This document shows, piece after piece, positions 43,769 to 51,368 of a stretch of DNA of 64,000 nt. The notes under the pieces are model-generated. The model made no database searches. It was given only the letters and a program-made list of their open reading frames with translations, and had not been told where the DNA came from. Numbering within the stretch: the first letter of the stretch is position 1; each line of letters opens with the position of its first letter. Location: positions 7,741,014-7,805,013 of the forward strand of contig NZ_CP025096.1 in the NCBI RefSeq assembly GCF_002831565.1, in the 5' to 3' direction. Position numbers and translations under genes: made by a program. Source of the DNA: Spirosoma pollinicola. GTDB taxonomy: Bacteria; Bacteroidota; Bacteroidia; Cytophagales; Spirosomataceae.

Positions 43769-45094
43769 TTGCCAACTACATTTACGTCCCGTCGAACCGA
43801 AGTTCTTGCCGGCATTTCTACGTTTCTGGCAACGATGTACATTATTGTTGTCAACCCGGCCATTTTGAGTCAGGCCGGGTTGCCGTTTAGCGGTGTGTTG
43901 ACGGCTACAATTTTACTCTCATTTTTTTGTAGCCTGATGATGGGTCTTTACGCCCGCAACCCAATTGTCGTGGCGCCGGGAATGGGCATGAACGCCTTCT
44001 TTACCTTCACGGCGGTAAAAGGCATGGGCATTCGGCCAGAGGTGGCCCTGGGTGCGGTGTTCTGGGCGGGCGTATTGTTCCTGTTATTATCCATATTCAA
44101 TGTCCGGTCGGCCATTGTACGGGCCATTCCGCAACCCCTTCGTTATGCGGTTTCGGCAGGAATTGGCCTGTTTATCACGCTCATTGGTTTCGAAAACGCC
44201 AAATTCATTGTGGCAAATCCCGCCACGTTGGTGAGCATTGCTCACTTTAACGACCCTGTTGTATTGACATTTATCTTCGGTCTGCTGCTGATGAGTGTGC
44301 TGGTTGTACGCGACGTACCGGGAGGCATTATTATTGGTATCATTTTGACAACGCTCGCGGCCTGGCCCATCGGACGATACTGGGGCGATGCATCGGCCGT
44401 TAATTTCGGGCAAAAGACGCTGGTCAATTTCCAGGGCATCTGGGCCGCACCCGACTTTTCGCTACTGGGTAAATTAGACCTGATGGGTTCACTGTCTTGG
44501 TCGCTCTGGCCCGTCATTTTCGCTTTCGCCTTCACCGATCTTTTTGATAGCCTATCCACCTTTGTTGGCGTTGCCGAAGCGGGTGGTTTACAGGACCAGA
44601 GCGCCGGGCCGAACCACGGGCAACCGCGCAACCTGAACCGCTCCCTCCTGACCGATGCCGTTGCCACCACGCTGGCCGGGGTGTTTGGCACGAGTCCGGG
44701 AACAGCCTATATTGAGTCGGCGGTGGGAATTGCGCAGGGAGGTCGAACCGGGCTGACAGCTATTGTAGCGGGCTGTTGCTTTCTTCCTTTCCTGTTTCTT
44801 TCTCCCTTATTATCGGTCATTCCGGCCATTGCCACGGCTCCGGCACTGGTGCTGGTGGGAGCGTTTATGATGAAGCCCATTACCCGCATTGAGTGGAGCC
44901 AGCTAGACGACGCGCTACCCGCTTTCCTGGCACTCGTACTCATTCCGTTCAGCTATTCCATTACGCAGGGGCTGATCTGGGGATTTTTATCCTGGACGGT
45001 CATCAAAGTAGCCGTCGGCAAAAACCGGGAGGTCCCGCTGGGTCTTTGGATTGTCGATGCGTTTTGTGTACTTGCCCTGGCGAGTGGACATTGA
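43769..45094 (+). CDS. NCS2 family purine permease (AzgA/PbuG-like)
   Basis: 441 aa, strongly hydrophobic, about 12-14 membrane segments. The TTG at 43769 is the start: an in-frame TAA lies just upstream, and the RRTEVLAGISTFLATMYIIVVNP segment that follows is the standard N-terminus of AzgA-type permeases. Other motifs: GMGMNAFFTFT, FDSLSTFVGVAEAGG, and FGTSPGTAYIESAVGIAQGGRTG. Members transport adenine, guanine or hypoxanthine with protons. The gene is followed 106 bp on by an exported MTA/SAH nucleosidase that would release adenine, a natural substrate for it. Confidence 0.93.
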   Translation: MPTTFTSRRTEVLAGISTFLATMYIIVVNPAILSQAGLPFSGVLTATILLSFFCSLMMGLYARNPIVVAPGMGMNAFFTFTAVKGMGIRPEVALGAVFWAGVLFLLLSIFNVRSAIVRAIPQPLRYAVSAGIGLFITLIGFENAKFIVANPATLVSIAHFNDPVVLTFIFGLLLMSVLVVRDVPGGIIIGIILTTLAAWPIGRYWGDASAVNFGQKTLVNFQGIWAAPDFSLLGKLDLMGSLSWSLWPVIFAFAFTDLFDSLSTFVGVAEAGGLQDQSAGPNHGQPRNLNRSLLTDAVATTLAGVFGTSPGTAYIESAVGIAQGGRTGLTAIVAGCCFLPFLFLSPLLSVIPAIATAPALVLVGAFMMKPITRIEWSQLDDALPAFLALVLIPFSYSITQGLIWGFLSWTVIKVAVGKNREVPLGLWIVDAFCVLALASGH

Positions 45095-45107
45095 CGATTC
45101 GCCCGGC

Positions 45108-45137
45108 ATGGTGGCAGGTATGAGGACCAGCCACCAT
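45108..45137 (+). terminator. Hairpin after the purine permease gene
   Basis: ATGGTGGC pairs perfectly with GCCACCAT around a 14-nt loop, shortly after the stop codon. There is no T-run, so termination is uncertain. Confidence 0.4.
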
Positions 45138-45200
45138 TGACAGATTTATAACTTAACCTTCGGCTGCGCGGAGTACCACTACACGCTACATAAAATTCAA

Positions 45201-46040
45201 ATGAAAAAACTATACATCCTGACTGCATTCTTTTTCGCTCTTTCATTCTTTCGCTCTTTCGCCGTTGCCCAACGTTACAAACCCCGGCCAGTCACAGGTT
45301 TGCTGGGTGCTTTCGGGGCCGAAGTGGCGCTGGTCAACCAATCCCTTAAACACCCGAAAACGGTTATCGTCGATGGCATTTCGTTCACGACGGGGCGGCT
45401 TGGCAAACACCGGGTTGTGGTTGCCGAAACGGGGATTGGCAAAGTGAATGCCGCCATGACTACAGCCCTGATGCTGGATCATTTTCGGCCCCAGCGCATT
45501 TTATTTACGGGTATAGCGGGCGGCACAAACCCCGACCTTCAACCCGGCGACATTGTCATTGCCGGTCGGACGGCCCACCACGATTATGGCTCCATCACCG
45601 AGAAGAACACGCCTACCCGTCAGACCCGTAACGCTATCACAAAACAGTTCAACCCGGTTTATTTCCCCGCCGATTCGACCCTGATGCATCTGGCTGAAAC
45701 CGTTGTGAAAGGGGTTCAGCTTGAGGGTATTCCACTGGCATCGGGGGGCGTTTCTGACCGATCCGTGAAGGTGATAACAGGCACGGTTGTTACTGGCGAT
45801 GTGTTTGTGGCCTCGCCCGCCAAGGTAAGCAGCCTGCGGGCCGATTTCGGGGCCGACGCTACCGAAATGGAAGGGGCGGCCATTGCTCAGGTCTGTTACC
45901 AACTTCAGGTTCCGCATTTGATCATACGTAGTCTGAGCGACCGGGCCGACGCCGAAGCGCATGTTGCCTACGATAAATTTTACCCTACAGCCGCCCGAAA
46001 CTCCGCCAAACTGGTTATTGCTATTGTGAAAGCATTGTAG
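45201..46040 (+). CDS. Exported MTA/SAH (purine) nucleosidase
   Basis: 279 aa. Residues from about 30 match 5'-methylthioadenosine/S-adenosylhomocysteine nucleosidase (PNP/UDP family): Glu41 (GAFGAEVAL), ETGIGKVNAA, GIAGG, Met223-Glu224 (ATEMEGAA), and catalytic Asp247 (RSLSDRAD). Unlike the usual cytoplasmic enzyme it begins with a signal peptide-like stretch MKKLYILTAFFFALSFFRSFAVAQ (split: MKKLYILTAFFF, ALSFFRSFAVAQ) with a likely cut before Gln24. An Arg interrupts the hydrophobic core. The core is encoded by a CTCTTTC repeat array (45236-45261) also found at 16052-16082. Next to the NCS2 permease it suggests periplasmic release of adenine and its uptake. Specific nucleoside not proven. 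Confidence 0.88.
   Translation: MKKLYILTAFFFALSFFRSFAVAQRYKPRPVTGLLGAFGAEVALVNQSLKHPKTVIVDGISFTTGRLGKHRVVVAETGIGKVNAAMTTALMLDHFRPQRILFTGIAGGTNPDLQPGDIVIAGRTAHHDYGSITEKNTPTRQTRNAITKQFNPVYFPADSTLMHLAETVVKGVQLEGIPLASGGVSDRSVKVITGTVVTGDVFVASPAKVSSLRADFGADATEMEGAAIAQVCYQLQVPHLIIRSLSDRADAEAHVAYDKFYPTAARNSAKLVIAIVKAL
45236..45261 (+). repeat. CTCTTTC repeat array inside a signal-peptide coding region
   Basis: Degenerate 8-nt units (CTCTTTCA / TTCTTTCG / CTCTTTCG) match 16052-16082 at 23 of 26 positions, all differences being transitions. Here the array encodes the ALSFFRSF part of the nucleosidase leader. Confidence 0.65.
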
Positions 46041-46060
46041 GTGGCGCGGGCGCGGGTACT

Positions 46061-46177
46061 TCTGGCGCGGGTATTTACCCGTGCCTATTAATAAAGTCAG
46101 TATTTACTGACGCAAGCGAACCGGGACGCCGGACCGGCTTGCTATATGAACAGGCACGGGTAAATACCCGCGCCAGA
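46061..46177. repeat. Inverted repeat pair after the nucleosidase gene
   Basis: Perfect 26-nt arms (46061-46086, 46152-46177; TCTGGCGCGGGTATTTACCC...). The spacer of 65 nt has its own palindrome GTCAGTATTTACTGAC-like near 46096-46111. A further partial GGCGCGGG copy precedes the left arm. The rest of the gap to 46250 shows nothing else. Confidence 0.88.
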
Positions 46178-46250
46178 GGGCTAAATACCGTAAAACCTTT
46201 TACTCGGAAAAGTCATTATTACTTGATGACAGTCTGCTTTATAGCCATTT

Positions 46251-47459
46251 TTGGGGGCATCAACTTTTCTTCTCTTGCTAGTTAACTCAACAACTTCTAC
46301 GCATATAAACCCTTTTCAATCCTTCTGGTGGGCGGGTTATGAATGCACCGATCAGTTAAACTGCTTCGGCAATCGCGTCGATTTACTTCGGGTATCGGGC
46401 CATCTTCAGTTACTTAACGAAGATTATGCCCACCTGCATTCCTTTGCTATCCGTACCGTTCGGGAGGGTATTCAGTGGAGTCAGGTAGAAAAAAGGGCTT
46501 ACCAGTACGACTGGAGCGTGGTGAGCGACATAATGGCCGAAGGTCATCGGCAGGGAATCCAGCAGGTTTGGGATTTGTGCCATTTCGGTTACCCGGATGA
46601 TCTGACACCCCTTCACCCGATGTTTGCCCGGCGTTTTGCGGCTCTTTGCCGGGCGTTTGTCCACTTCTACCGCGCTCAGTATCCCGACGATACGCTAATT
46701 GTAACGCCCATCAATGAGGTCAGTTTCATGTCGTGGCTTGGTGGTGATGCCTGCGGAACATCGCCCTATTGTACAAAGCAGGGGTGGGAGGTAAAAGTCG
46801 GACTGATGCGTGCCTACATTGAAGGCGTTGCGGCCATGCGCGAAATCGACCCAACGATTCGTATCCTGACGACCGAGCCGCTGGTACAGATTGTGCCGCC
46901 CATGAATGCAACCCGGCAGCAAATTATCAATGCGGCTATTGCCGATGAAAACCAATTTCAGTCGGTTGATATGCTGGCGGGTCGAATCGCACCTGAGCTG
47001 GGCGGGTCACCTGAGTACCTGGACATTCTGGGTTTCAATTACTATTACAACAACCAGTGGATTGACGGTACCAGTATATTCCTGGGCTGGAACGACGACA
47101 CGCCCGATCCTCGTTGGTTGCCGCTTCGTCACTTGTTAATGAAAGCGTACCGACGCTATGGACGACCTATTGCCCTCACCGAAACCAGCCACCCCGGTAT
47201 CGACCGTCCATTCTGGATAGACATGATTGGCCGCGAGTGTGCCGCTGTTCTACAGGCTGGAGTGCCTCTTTTTGGCGCATGTATCTATCCAATTGTCGAC
47301 CGCCCCGATTGGGACCACCTTGATCACTGGCATCACTCCGGCCTTTGGGATGCTGATTTATCGCTCGACCCGCCTGGCCGGGTATTGGTAGAGCCGTATG
47401 CCAACGCATTTCGGCAAGCACAGGAAGTAGTCGTGGAAGCAGGCTTGCAGATAAGTTAA
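46251..47459 (+). CDS. Glycoside hydrolase family 1-like protein
   Basis: Up to 402 aa. The start is uncertain: the frame opens after a TAG just before 46251 and has only TTG candidates (46251 and 46275) before the conserved WWAGYECTDQ. A clan-A (beta/alpha)8 glycosidase is indicated: Glu156 in TPINEVSF as acid/base and Glu311 in ALTETSH as nucleophile, with GFNYYYNNQW and the YPIVDRPDWDHLDHW segment late in the sequence. Shorter than the usual ~450 aa beta-glucosidases and with a divergent sequence, it belongs to a little-studied GH1-like branch; the sugar cleaved is unknown. No signal peptide is evident. Confidence 0.75.
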   Translation: MGASTFLLLLVNSTTSTHINPFQSFWWAGYECTDQLNCFGNRVDLLRVSGHLQLLNEDYAHLHSFAIRTVREGIQWSQVEKRAYQYDWSVVSDIMAEGHRQGIQQVWDLCHFGYPDDLTPLHPMFARRFAALCRAFVHFYRAQYPDDTLIVTPINEVSFMSWLGGDACGTSPYCTKQGWEVKVGLMRAYIEGVAAMREIDPTIRILTTEPLVQIVPPMNATRQQIINAAIADENQFQSVDMLAGRIAPELGGSPEYLDILGFNYYYNNQWIDGTSIFLGWNDDTPDPRWLPLRHLLMKAYRRYGRPIALTETSHPGIDRPFWIDMIGRECAAVLQAGVPLFGACIYPIVDRPDWDHLDHWHHSGLWDADLSLDPPGRVLVEPYANAFRQAQEVVVEAGLQIS

Positions 47460-47523
47460 CCTTTTAACGTACAATTAGTTAAGAGGGGAGTTTTTCCATT
47501 CACGTCTTTAACCAGTCCTACAC

Positions 47524-48606
47524 ATGAAATCAACCCTCACGATTTTTGTACTATTGGTATGTCCATACCTACTCGTTGGTCAAAAACTCAAGCCGGGTTT
47601 CGATAAAGCCGAATACATTGAAATGCTCAAAATATCAGCACAGTTTGGCGACTCTACATACGTCAATTCATTTCCGACCCCGCAACAGTTTAAACTGGCC
47701 TATCGCTCACCCACTGTCGGTTTGGAAAACAAGTGGGATTTATGGACGAGTCCACAGTCGGTAGCGGTATTGAGCCTTCGCGGAACTACGGCAAACAGTG
47801 TAAGCTGGCTGAGTAATTTTTATGCAGCTATGGTACCCGCTAAAGGGTCTATCCAAATTAGCGACAAGGAGAATTTTACGTATGAACTAGCGGCCGATCC
47901 GAAAGCCGCTGTGCATGTTGGCTGGCTGGTCAGCATGGCTTTTCTGGCAAAGGATATAGTACCCAAAATTGACTCCTGCTATCGGGCGGGTATCAAAGAC
48001 ATACTGATTATGGGCCATAGCCAGGGAGGAGCAATTGCTTTTCTGTTGACATCACACCTGAAAAACCTGCAAAAACAAGCCAAAATCCCCGCTGATATCC
48101 GTTTCAAAACATACTGTAGTGCAGGCCCTAAACCGGGCAATTTGTATTACGCCTATGAGTACGAAGCCGCTACGCAAAATGGCTGGGGTTACAACGTGGT
48201 CAATTCTGCCGATTGGGTGCCGGAAGTGCCGTTTTCTATTCAGACGATCAACGACGTGAATACGACCAATCCGTTCAAAGGCGCACCAGCCATGATCAAG
48301 AAACAAAAGCTGCCGCAACGGATTGTACTGAAATACATATACAACCAGCTTAGTAAACCCGCCCTGAAAGCGCAGCAGAATTATCAGAAGTACATGGGCA
48401 AGCTGGCGGCAAAAACCGTACAGAAAAACCTGAATGGCTATGTAGCACCTGCTTATTACAACAGCAGCGATTATGTCAGAACAGGCACGACTATTGTGCT
48501 ATTGGCCGATGATGACTATTTCAAAAAATACCCGAATAGTGAGGAGAAGATTTTCGTTCACCACTTTCACCCTCCCTATTTATACCTGACAGAAAAACTC
48601 CCCTGA
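47524..48606 (+). CDS. Exported lipase (class 3 / PF01764-like)
   Basis: 360 aa with signal peptide MKSTLTIFVLLVCPYLLVGQ. The alpha/beta-hydrolase nucleophile elbow is GHSQGG with Ser166; the Asp is probably in NSADWVPEVPF and the His in one of HHFHPPY near the C-terminus. The arrangement (AVLSLRGTTA oxyanion strand, VHVGWL, then GHSQGG, then CSAGPKPGN) is that of class 3 lipases. It should hydrolyse acylglycerols or related esters in the periplasm or outside. Stands alone between the GH1-like gene and a convergent esterase gene. Confidence 0.87.
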   Translation: MKSTLTIFVLLVCPYLLVGQKLKPGFDKAEYIEMLKISAQFGDSTYVNSFPTPQQFKLAYRSPTVGLENKWDLWTSPQSVAVLSLRGTTANSVSWLSNFYAAMVPAKGSIQISDKENFTYELAADPKAAVHVGWLVSMAFLAKDIVPKIDSCYRAGIKDILIMGHSQGGAIAFLLTSHLKNLQKQAKIPADIRFKTYCSAGPKPGNLYYAYEYEAATQNGWGYNVVNSADWVPEVPFSIQTINDVNTTNPFKGAPAMIKKQKLPQRIVLKYIYNQLSKPALKAQQNYQKYMGKLAAKTVQKNLNGYVAPAYYNSSDYVRTGTTIVLLADDDYFKKYPNSEEKIFVHHFHPPYLYLTEKLP

Positions 48607-48676
48607 TACGGTTGACCGACAGGCATTTTGAGTACGCACTCACCTTGGCGCTATTGCCGTGATATGTCTTCATCTT

Positions 48677-48795
48677 GTATCAGACAGCAGGATGCTGTCT
48701 GGCCGCTAGGCAAAGAGAGATGAGTTATCAATTAAACTTTATCACTTAAAGCTATTCATTGCCTGACGGCCAGACAGCAGGATGCTGTCTGATAC
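48677..48795. repeat. REPIN-like inverted pair (CAGACAGCA type)
   Basis: Arms 48677-48704 and 48768-48795 pair except for their central GGA, which is in the same orientation in both. Each arm is itself a hairpin, CCAGACAGCA-GGA-TGCTGTCTGG-like. The right arm ends 1-2 nt from the esterase stop codon. Confidence 0.88.
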
Positions 48796-48796
48796 T

Positions 48797-49525
48797 TCAC
48801 AAATACAACTGCGCCATTTTTTGCCAGTCGCTGGCCTGGTGCGCCCGGCCTTCCCAAAGATGCATTTCGTGAGGAATCTGTTTGGCCTGCAAGGCCGAGT
48901 TAAGGGTGATATTGCTATCCAGAAAGGGATCTTCAGTACCAATTGTTAGTATGATCTGGAGCCGACGAAGCGATTCAAGCACACAACAATCGTCCAGATT
49001 TGGCAGGAAATGATTGGGACTATGGAAATAAATTTCCTCATCGTAATAATCATCGAACAAGCCGCGAAACTCCCCGGCCGGTTCCGACAAATTGTATCGA
49101 CCGCTGAAAGCAACCACCTTCCCAAACCACTGCGGATGCCGGAAGGCAATATTTAGGGCGTGATAAGCTCCCAGGCTGCAACCGTGCGAAATCATAAACG
49201 GCTGTGGGTTTTTCAGGCGGGAAAGCGGCAGGACTTCATTTATGATATACTGCTCATACTGGTTATGCCTCCGAATACGATCGGCCGGGTGAGCGGAGAA
49301 ATTGTATACGCTTTCACAATCGATACTGTCAACACAGTATAGTTGCAACCAGCCATTGTCAATTTTTTCGGCTACTGCATCGACCAGACCCAGCGTTTCA
49401 TACTCATAAAAACGACCACGCCGGGTTGGAAATACCAACATCCGTGCGCCAGCATGGCCATAAATGAGCAACTCCATATCCCGGTTTAGATTCGGACTAA
49501 ACCATTTATGATATTCCCGGTGCAT
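48797..49525 (-). CDS. Putative esterase (PF00756 family)
   Basis: 242 aa cytoplasmic-looking alpha/beta hydrolase. The nucleophile elbow is HGCSLGAYHA with Ser117; an Asp in GTEDPFLD and a His in GRAHQASDWQ complete the likely triad. It fits the esterase D/antigen 85-like family (S-formylglutathione hydrolase, Fes-type enzymes). The short form with an EYHKWFSPNLNRDMELL start is common in bacteria and usually annotated only as esterase. Physiological substrate unknown. It precedes nothing recognisable; the upstream SGNH gene is 72 bp away on the same strand. Confidence 0.85.
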   Translation of the reverse strand: MHREYHKWFSPNLNRDMELLIYGHAGARMLVFPTRRGRFYEYETLGLVDAVAEKIDNGWLQLYCVDSIDCESVYNFSAHPADRIRRHNQYEQYIINEVLPLSRLKNPQPFMISHGCSLGAYHALNIAFRHPQWFGKVVAFSGRYNLSEPAGEFRGLFDDYYDEEIYFHSPNHFLPNLDDCCVLESLRRLQIILTIGTEDPFLDSNITLNSALQAKQIPHEMHLWEGRAHQASDWQKMAQLYL

Positions 49526-49597
49526 AACGTTGCATTAAGTACCCGTGAATTTGCGACGTTTGTGGAGAACGACAACGCCACTCGAATAAACAAATCG

Positions 49598-50191
49598 TTA
49601 AGAAATCCGGGCTTGCTGCTGTAATGCCTCTTTCCACACCCGATAACCAGCCGGACTCAGGTGAAGACCGTCGTTTTCGAAGAACTCCCGGCGGGGTCTA
49701 CCATCGGCGGCTAGCAAAGGGGTTGTCATATCGACATACAAACTGCCCGGCATCTTCTCCAACTCGGCACGAATTAATTTGTTTGTGGCCTGTATCTCCT
49801 TGGCGATATTCCAGCGTGAAAGGCTAATCTTGATGGATAAATATGTTAGCGGAACGCCGGGCAACAGTTTACTCAGTTTTTCGGCGAAGGCGCAAAAAAA
49901 CAGGTAGACTTCTTCAGGATGTCGGCCATCGCCGAGATCATTGTCGCCCGCGTAAAAAATGAGGGACTGGGGCGCTACAGGAACAATTAAGCGCTCAAAA
50001 AACCAGGCACATGCCGCCAGCGTTGAGCCGCCAAAGCCTAAATTGAGGGGATTACTTTGCGGGAAATCCTGCGCCAGTGTTGACCATAAACGAATGGACG
50101 AACTACCATAAAAAACAACTCTGTTTGCTACCGGGGTCGTGGCGGCTAGTTTACGTTCTACTTCTTGAATGTCGGCTTCGTACCAAACCAT
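49598..50191 (-). CDS. SGNH/GDSL hydrolase family protein
   Basis: 197 aa without signal peptide. The SGNH blocks are clear: block I FYGSSSIRLW (Ser30/31), block II Gly in LGFGGST, block III Asn in GDNDLGDG, and block V DGLHLSPAGY with Asp and His of the triad. Such enzymes are often acyl- or acetyl-esterases; FYGSSSIRLW-type members are frequently annotated as GDSL lipases of unknown substrate. The gene starts only 6 bp after the metX stop, so it appears to belong to the metY-metX transcript controlled by the SAM riboswitch, which is an unexpected partner. Confidence 0.86.
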   Translation of the reverse strand: MVWYEADIQEVERKLAATTPVANRVVFYGSSSIRLWSTLAQDFPQSNPLNLGFGGSTLAACAWFFERLIVPVAPQSLIFYAGDNDLGDGRHPEEVYLFFCAFAEKLSKLLPGVPLTYLSIKISLSRWNIAKEIQATNKLIRAELEKMPGSLYVDMTTPLLAADGRPRREFFENDGLHLSPAGYRVWKEALQQQARIS

Positions 50192-50197
50192 ACTTAA

Positions 50198-51277
50198 TTA
50201 TTTAACCGGCTGGCTGCTAGTTCTTAACGAGTTGGTAGCCGATACCACGTCAGCCGAAGCTGCACTCGCCATCCACTTACGGATAATACCCGTCAATGGT
50301 CGAAATTCAATTAAAAAACCATCATGTCCATACAGCGAATCAATCTCTTCGTAGATGGCATTAGGAATGTGTCGGGCCAGGAACTGCTGCTCAGAAGGGG
50401 GAAACAGCAAATCCGAGCGAATTCCAACTACTAACGTCCGGGCTTTAACTTGGTTCAGTGCGTTCAGAATACTGCCCCGGTTTCGGCCCACGTTATGCGA
50501 ATCCATCACCTTCGATAGCACCCAGTAGGTAAATGCATTGAAGCGCTCGGCAAGTTTTTCGCCCTGATATCGCTGATAGCCCGCCGATTTATAGCCATCC
50601 AGTTGCTCGTTGTTGTCAAGCGCCTGCGTAAACCCATACGTATCGTAGTTCCGGTACGAAATCATGGCCATCGCTCTGGCAGCTTTCATCCCGGCAAGGC
50701 CCGCATCATCGCGCTGTTCGGCCCAGGTTGGGTCGGCTTCAATGGCCATACGCTGTGCTTCGTTGAACGCGATGCACCAGGGCGACGCAATGGCGCTGGT
50801 CGCAATGATAACCATATTTTCGATCAAACCGGGTTGGAAAATGGCCCATTCAAGCGCCTGCTCCCCCCCTACCGACCCACCGATACAGGTATTGATTCTG
50901 TCGATATTTAACTCCTGCCGAAGTAAATCCAGAGCCGCTACCATATCCCGAATAGTAATCATCGGGAAGTCGTGATGAAACGGTTTGCCTGTTGATGGAT
51001 TTACCGATAGTGGCCCTGTAGAGCCATAACAAGACCCGATCACGTTGGCGCAGATCACGAATCTGTTTTCCGGATCATAGTATTTACCCGGCCCAACCAT
51101 ACCACCCCACCAGTCGCCGGCATCGGCATTTCCGGTCAGGGCATGACATACCCAAACAACGTTTGATTGGTCGCTGTTAAGTGTACCGCGTGTGGTATAG
51201 GCCAGCCTGAAACCGGGCAGGCTTTCCCCCGATTCGAGCGGAAACGAATATTTGTAATCGAAGTAGTTAAGATCCAA
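50198..51277 (-). CDS. metX: Homoserine O-acetyltransferase
   Basis: 359 aa alpha/beta-hydrolase-fold acyltransferase. Ser135 lies in GGSVGGEQALEW (GGSMGG in most members); ANVIGSCYGSTGP and CHALTGNADAGDWW are typical MetX segments, and the His is in YGHDGFLIE. The start is a TTG (51277), with no in-frame ATG upstream of the conserved FPLESGESLPG. It makes O-acetylhomoserine, the substrate of MetY encoded 91 bp upstream. Members can be succinyl- rather than acetyl-specific; the acetyl form is the usual one here but is not proven. Same transcript as metY under the SAM riboswitch is likely. Confidence 0.92.
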   Translation of the reverse strand: MDLNYFDYKYSFPLESGESLPGFRLAYTTRGTLNSDQSNVVWVCHALTGNADAGDWWGGMVGPGKYYDPENRFVICANVIGSCYGSTGPLSVNPSTGKPFHHDFPMITIRDMVAALDLLRQELNIDRINTCIGGSVGGEQALEWAIFQPGLIENMVIIATSAIASPWCIAFNEAQRMAIEADPTWAEQRDDAGLAGMKAARAMAMISYRNYDTYGFTQALDNNEQLDGYKSAGYQRYQGEKLAERFNAFTYWVLSKVMDSHNVGRNRGSILNALNQVKARTLVVGIRSDLLFPPSEQQFLARHIPNAIYEEIDSLYGHDGFLIEFRPLTGIIRKWMASAASADVVSATNSLRTSSQPVK

Positions 51278-51285
51278 TCGGAAAA

Positions 51286-51360
51286 AGTTTACGGTTCACG
51301 GTTTACGGTTTGTGGTATGCCATCATCGGCAAAACCCATAAACCGTAAACCGTAAACCAA
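51286..51360. repeat. GTTTACGG-type inverted repeat between metY and metX
   Basis: Imperfect arms built from the tandem ACGGTTTACGGTTT unit on the left and AAACCGTAAACCGT on the right. The pair fills the gap from 8 nt past the metX start to the metY stop region. Confidence 0.75.
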
Positions 51361-51368
51361 ACCTAAAA

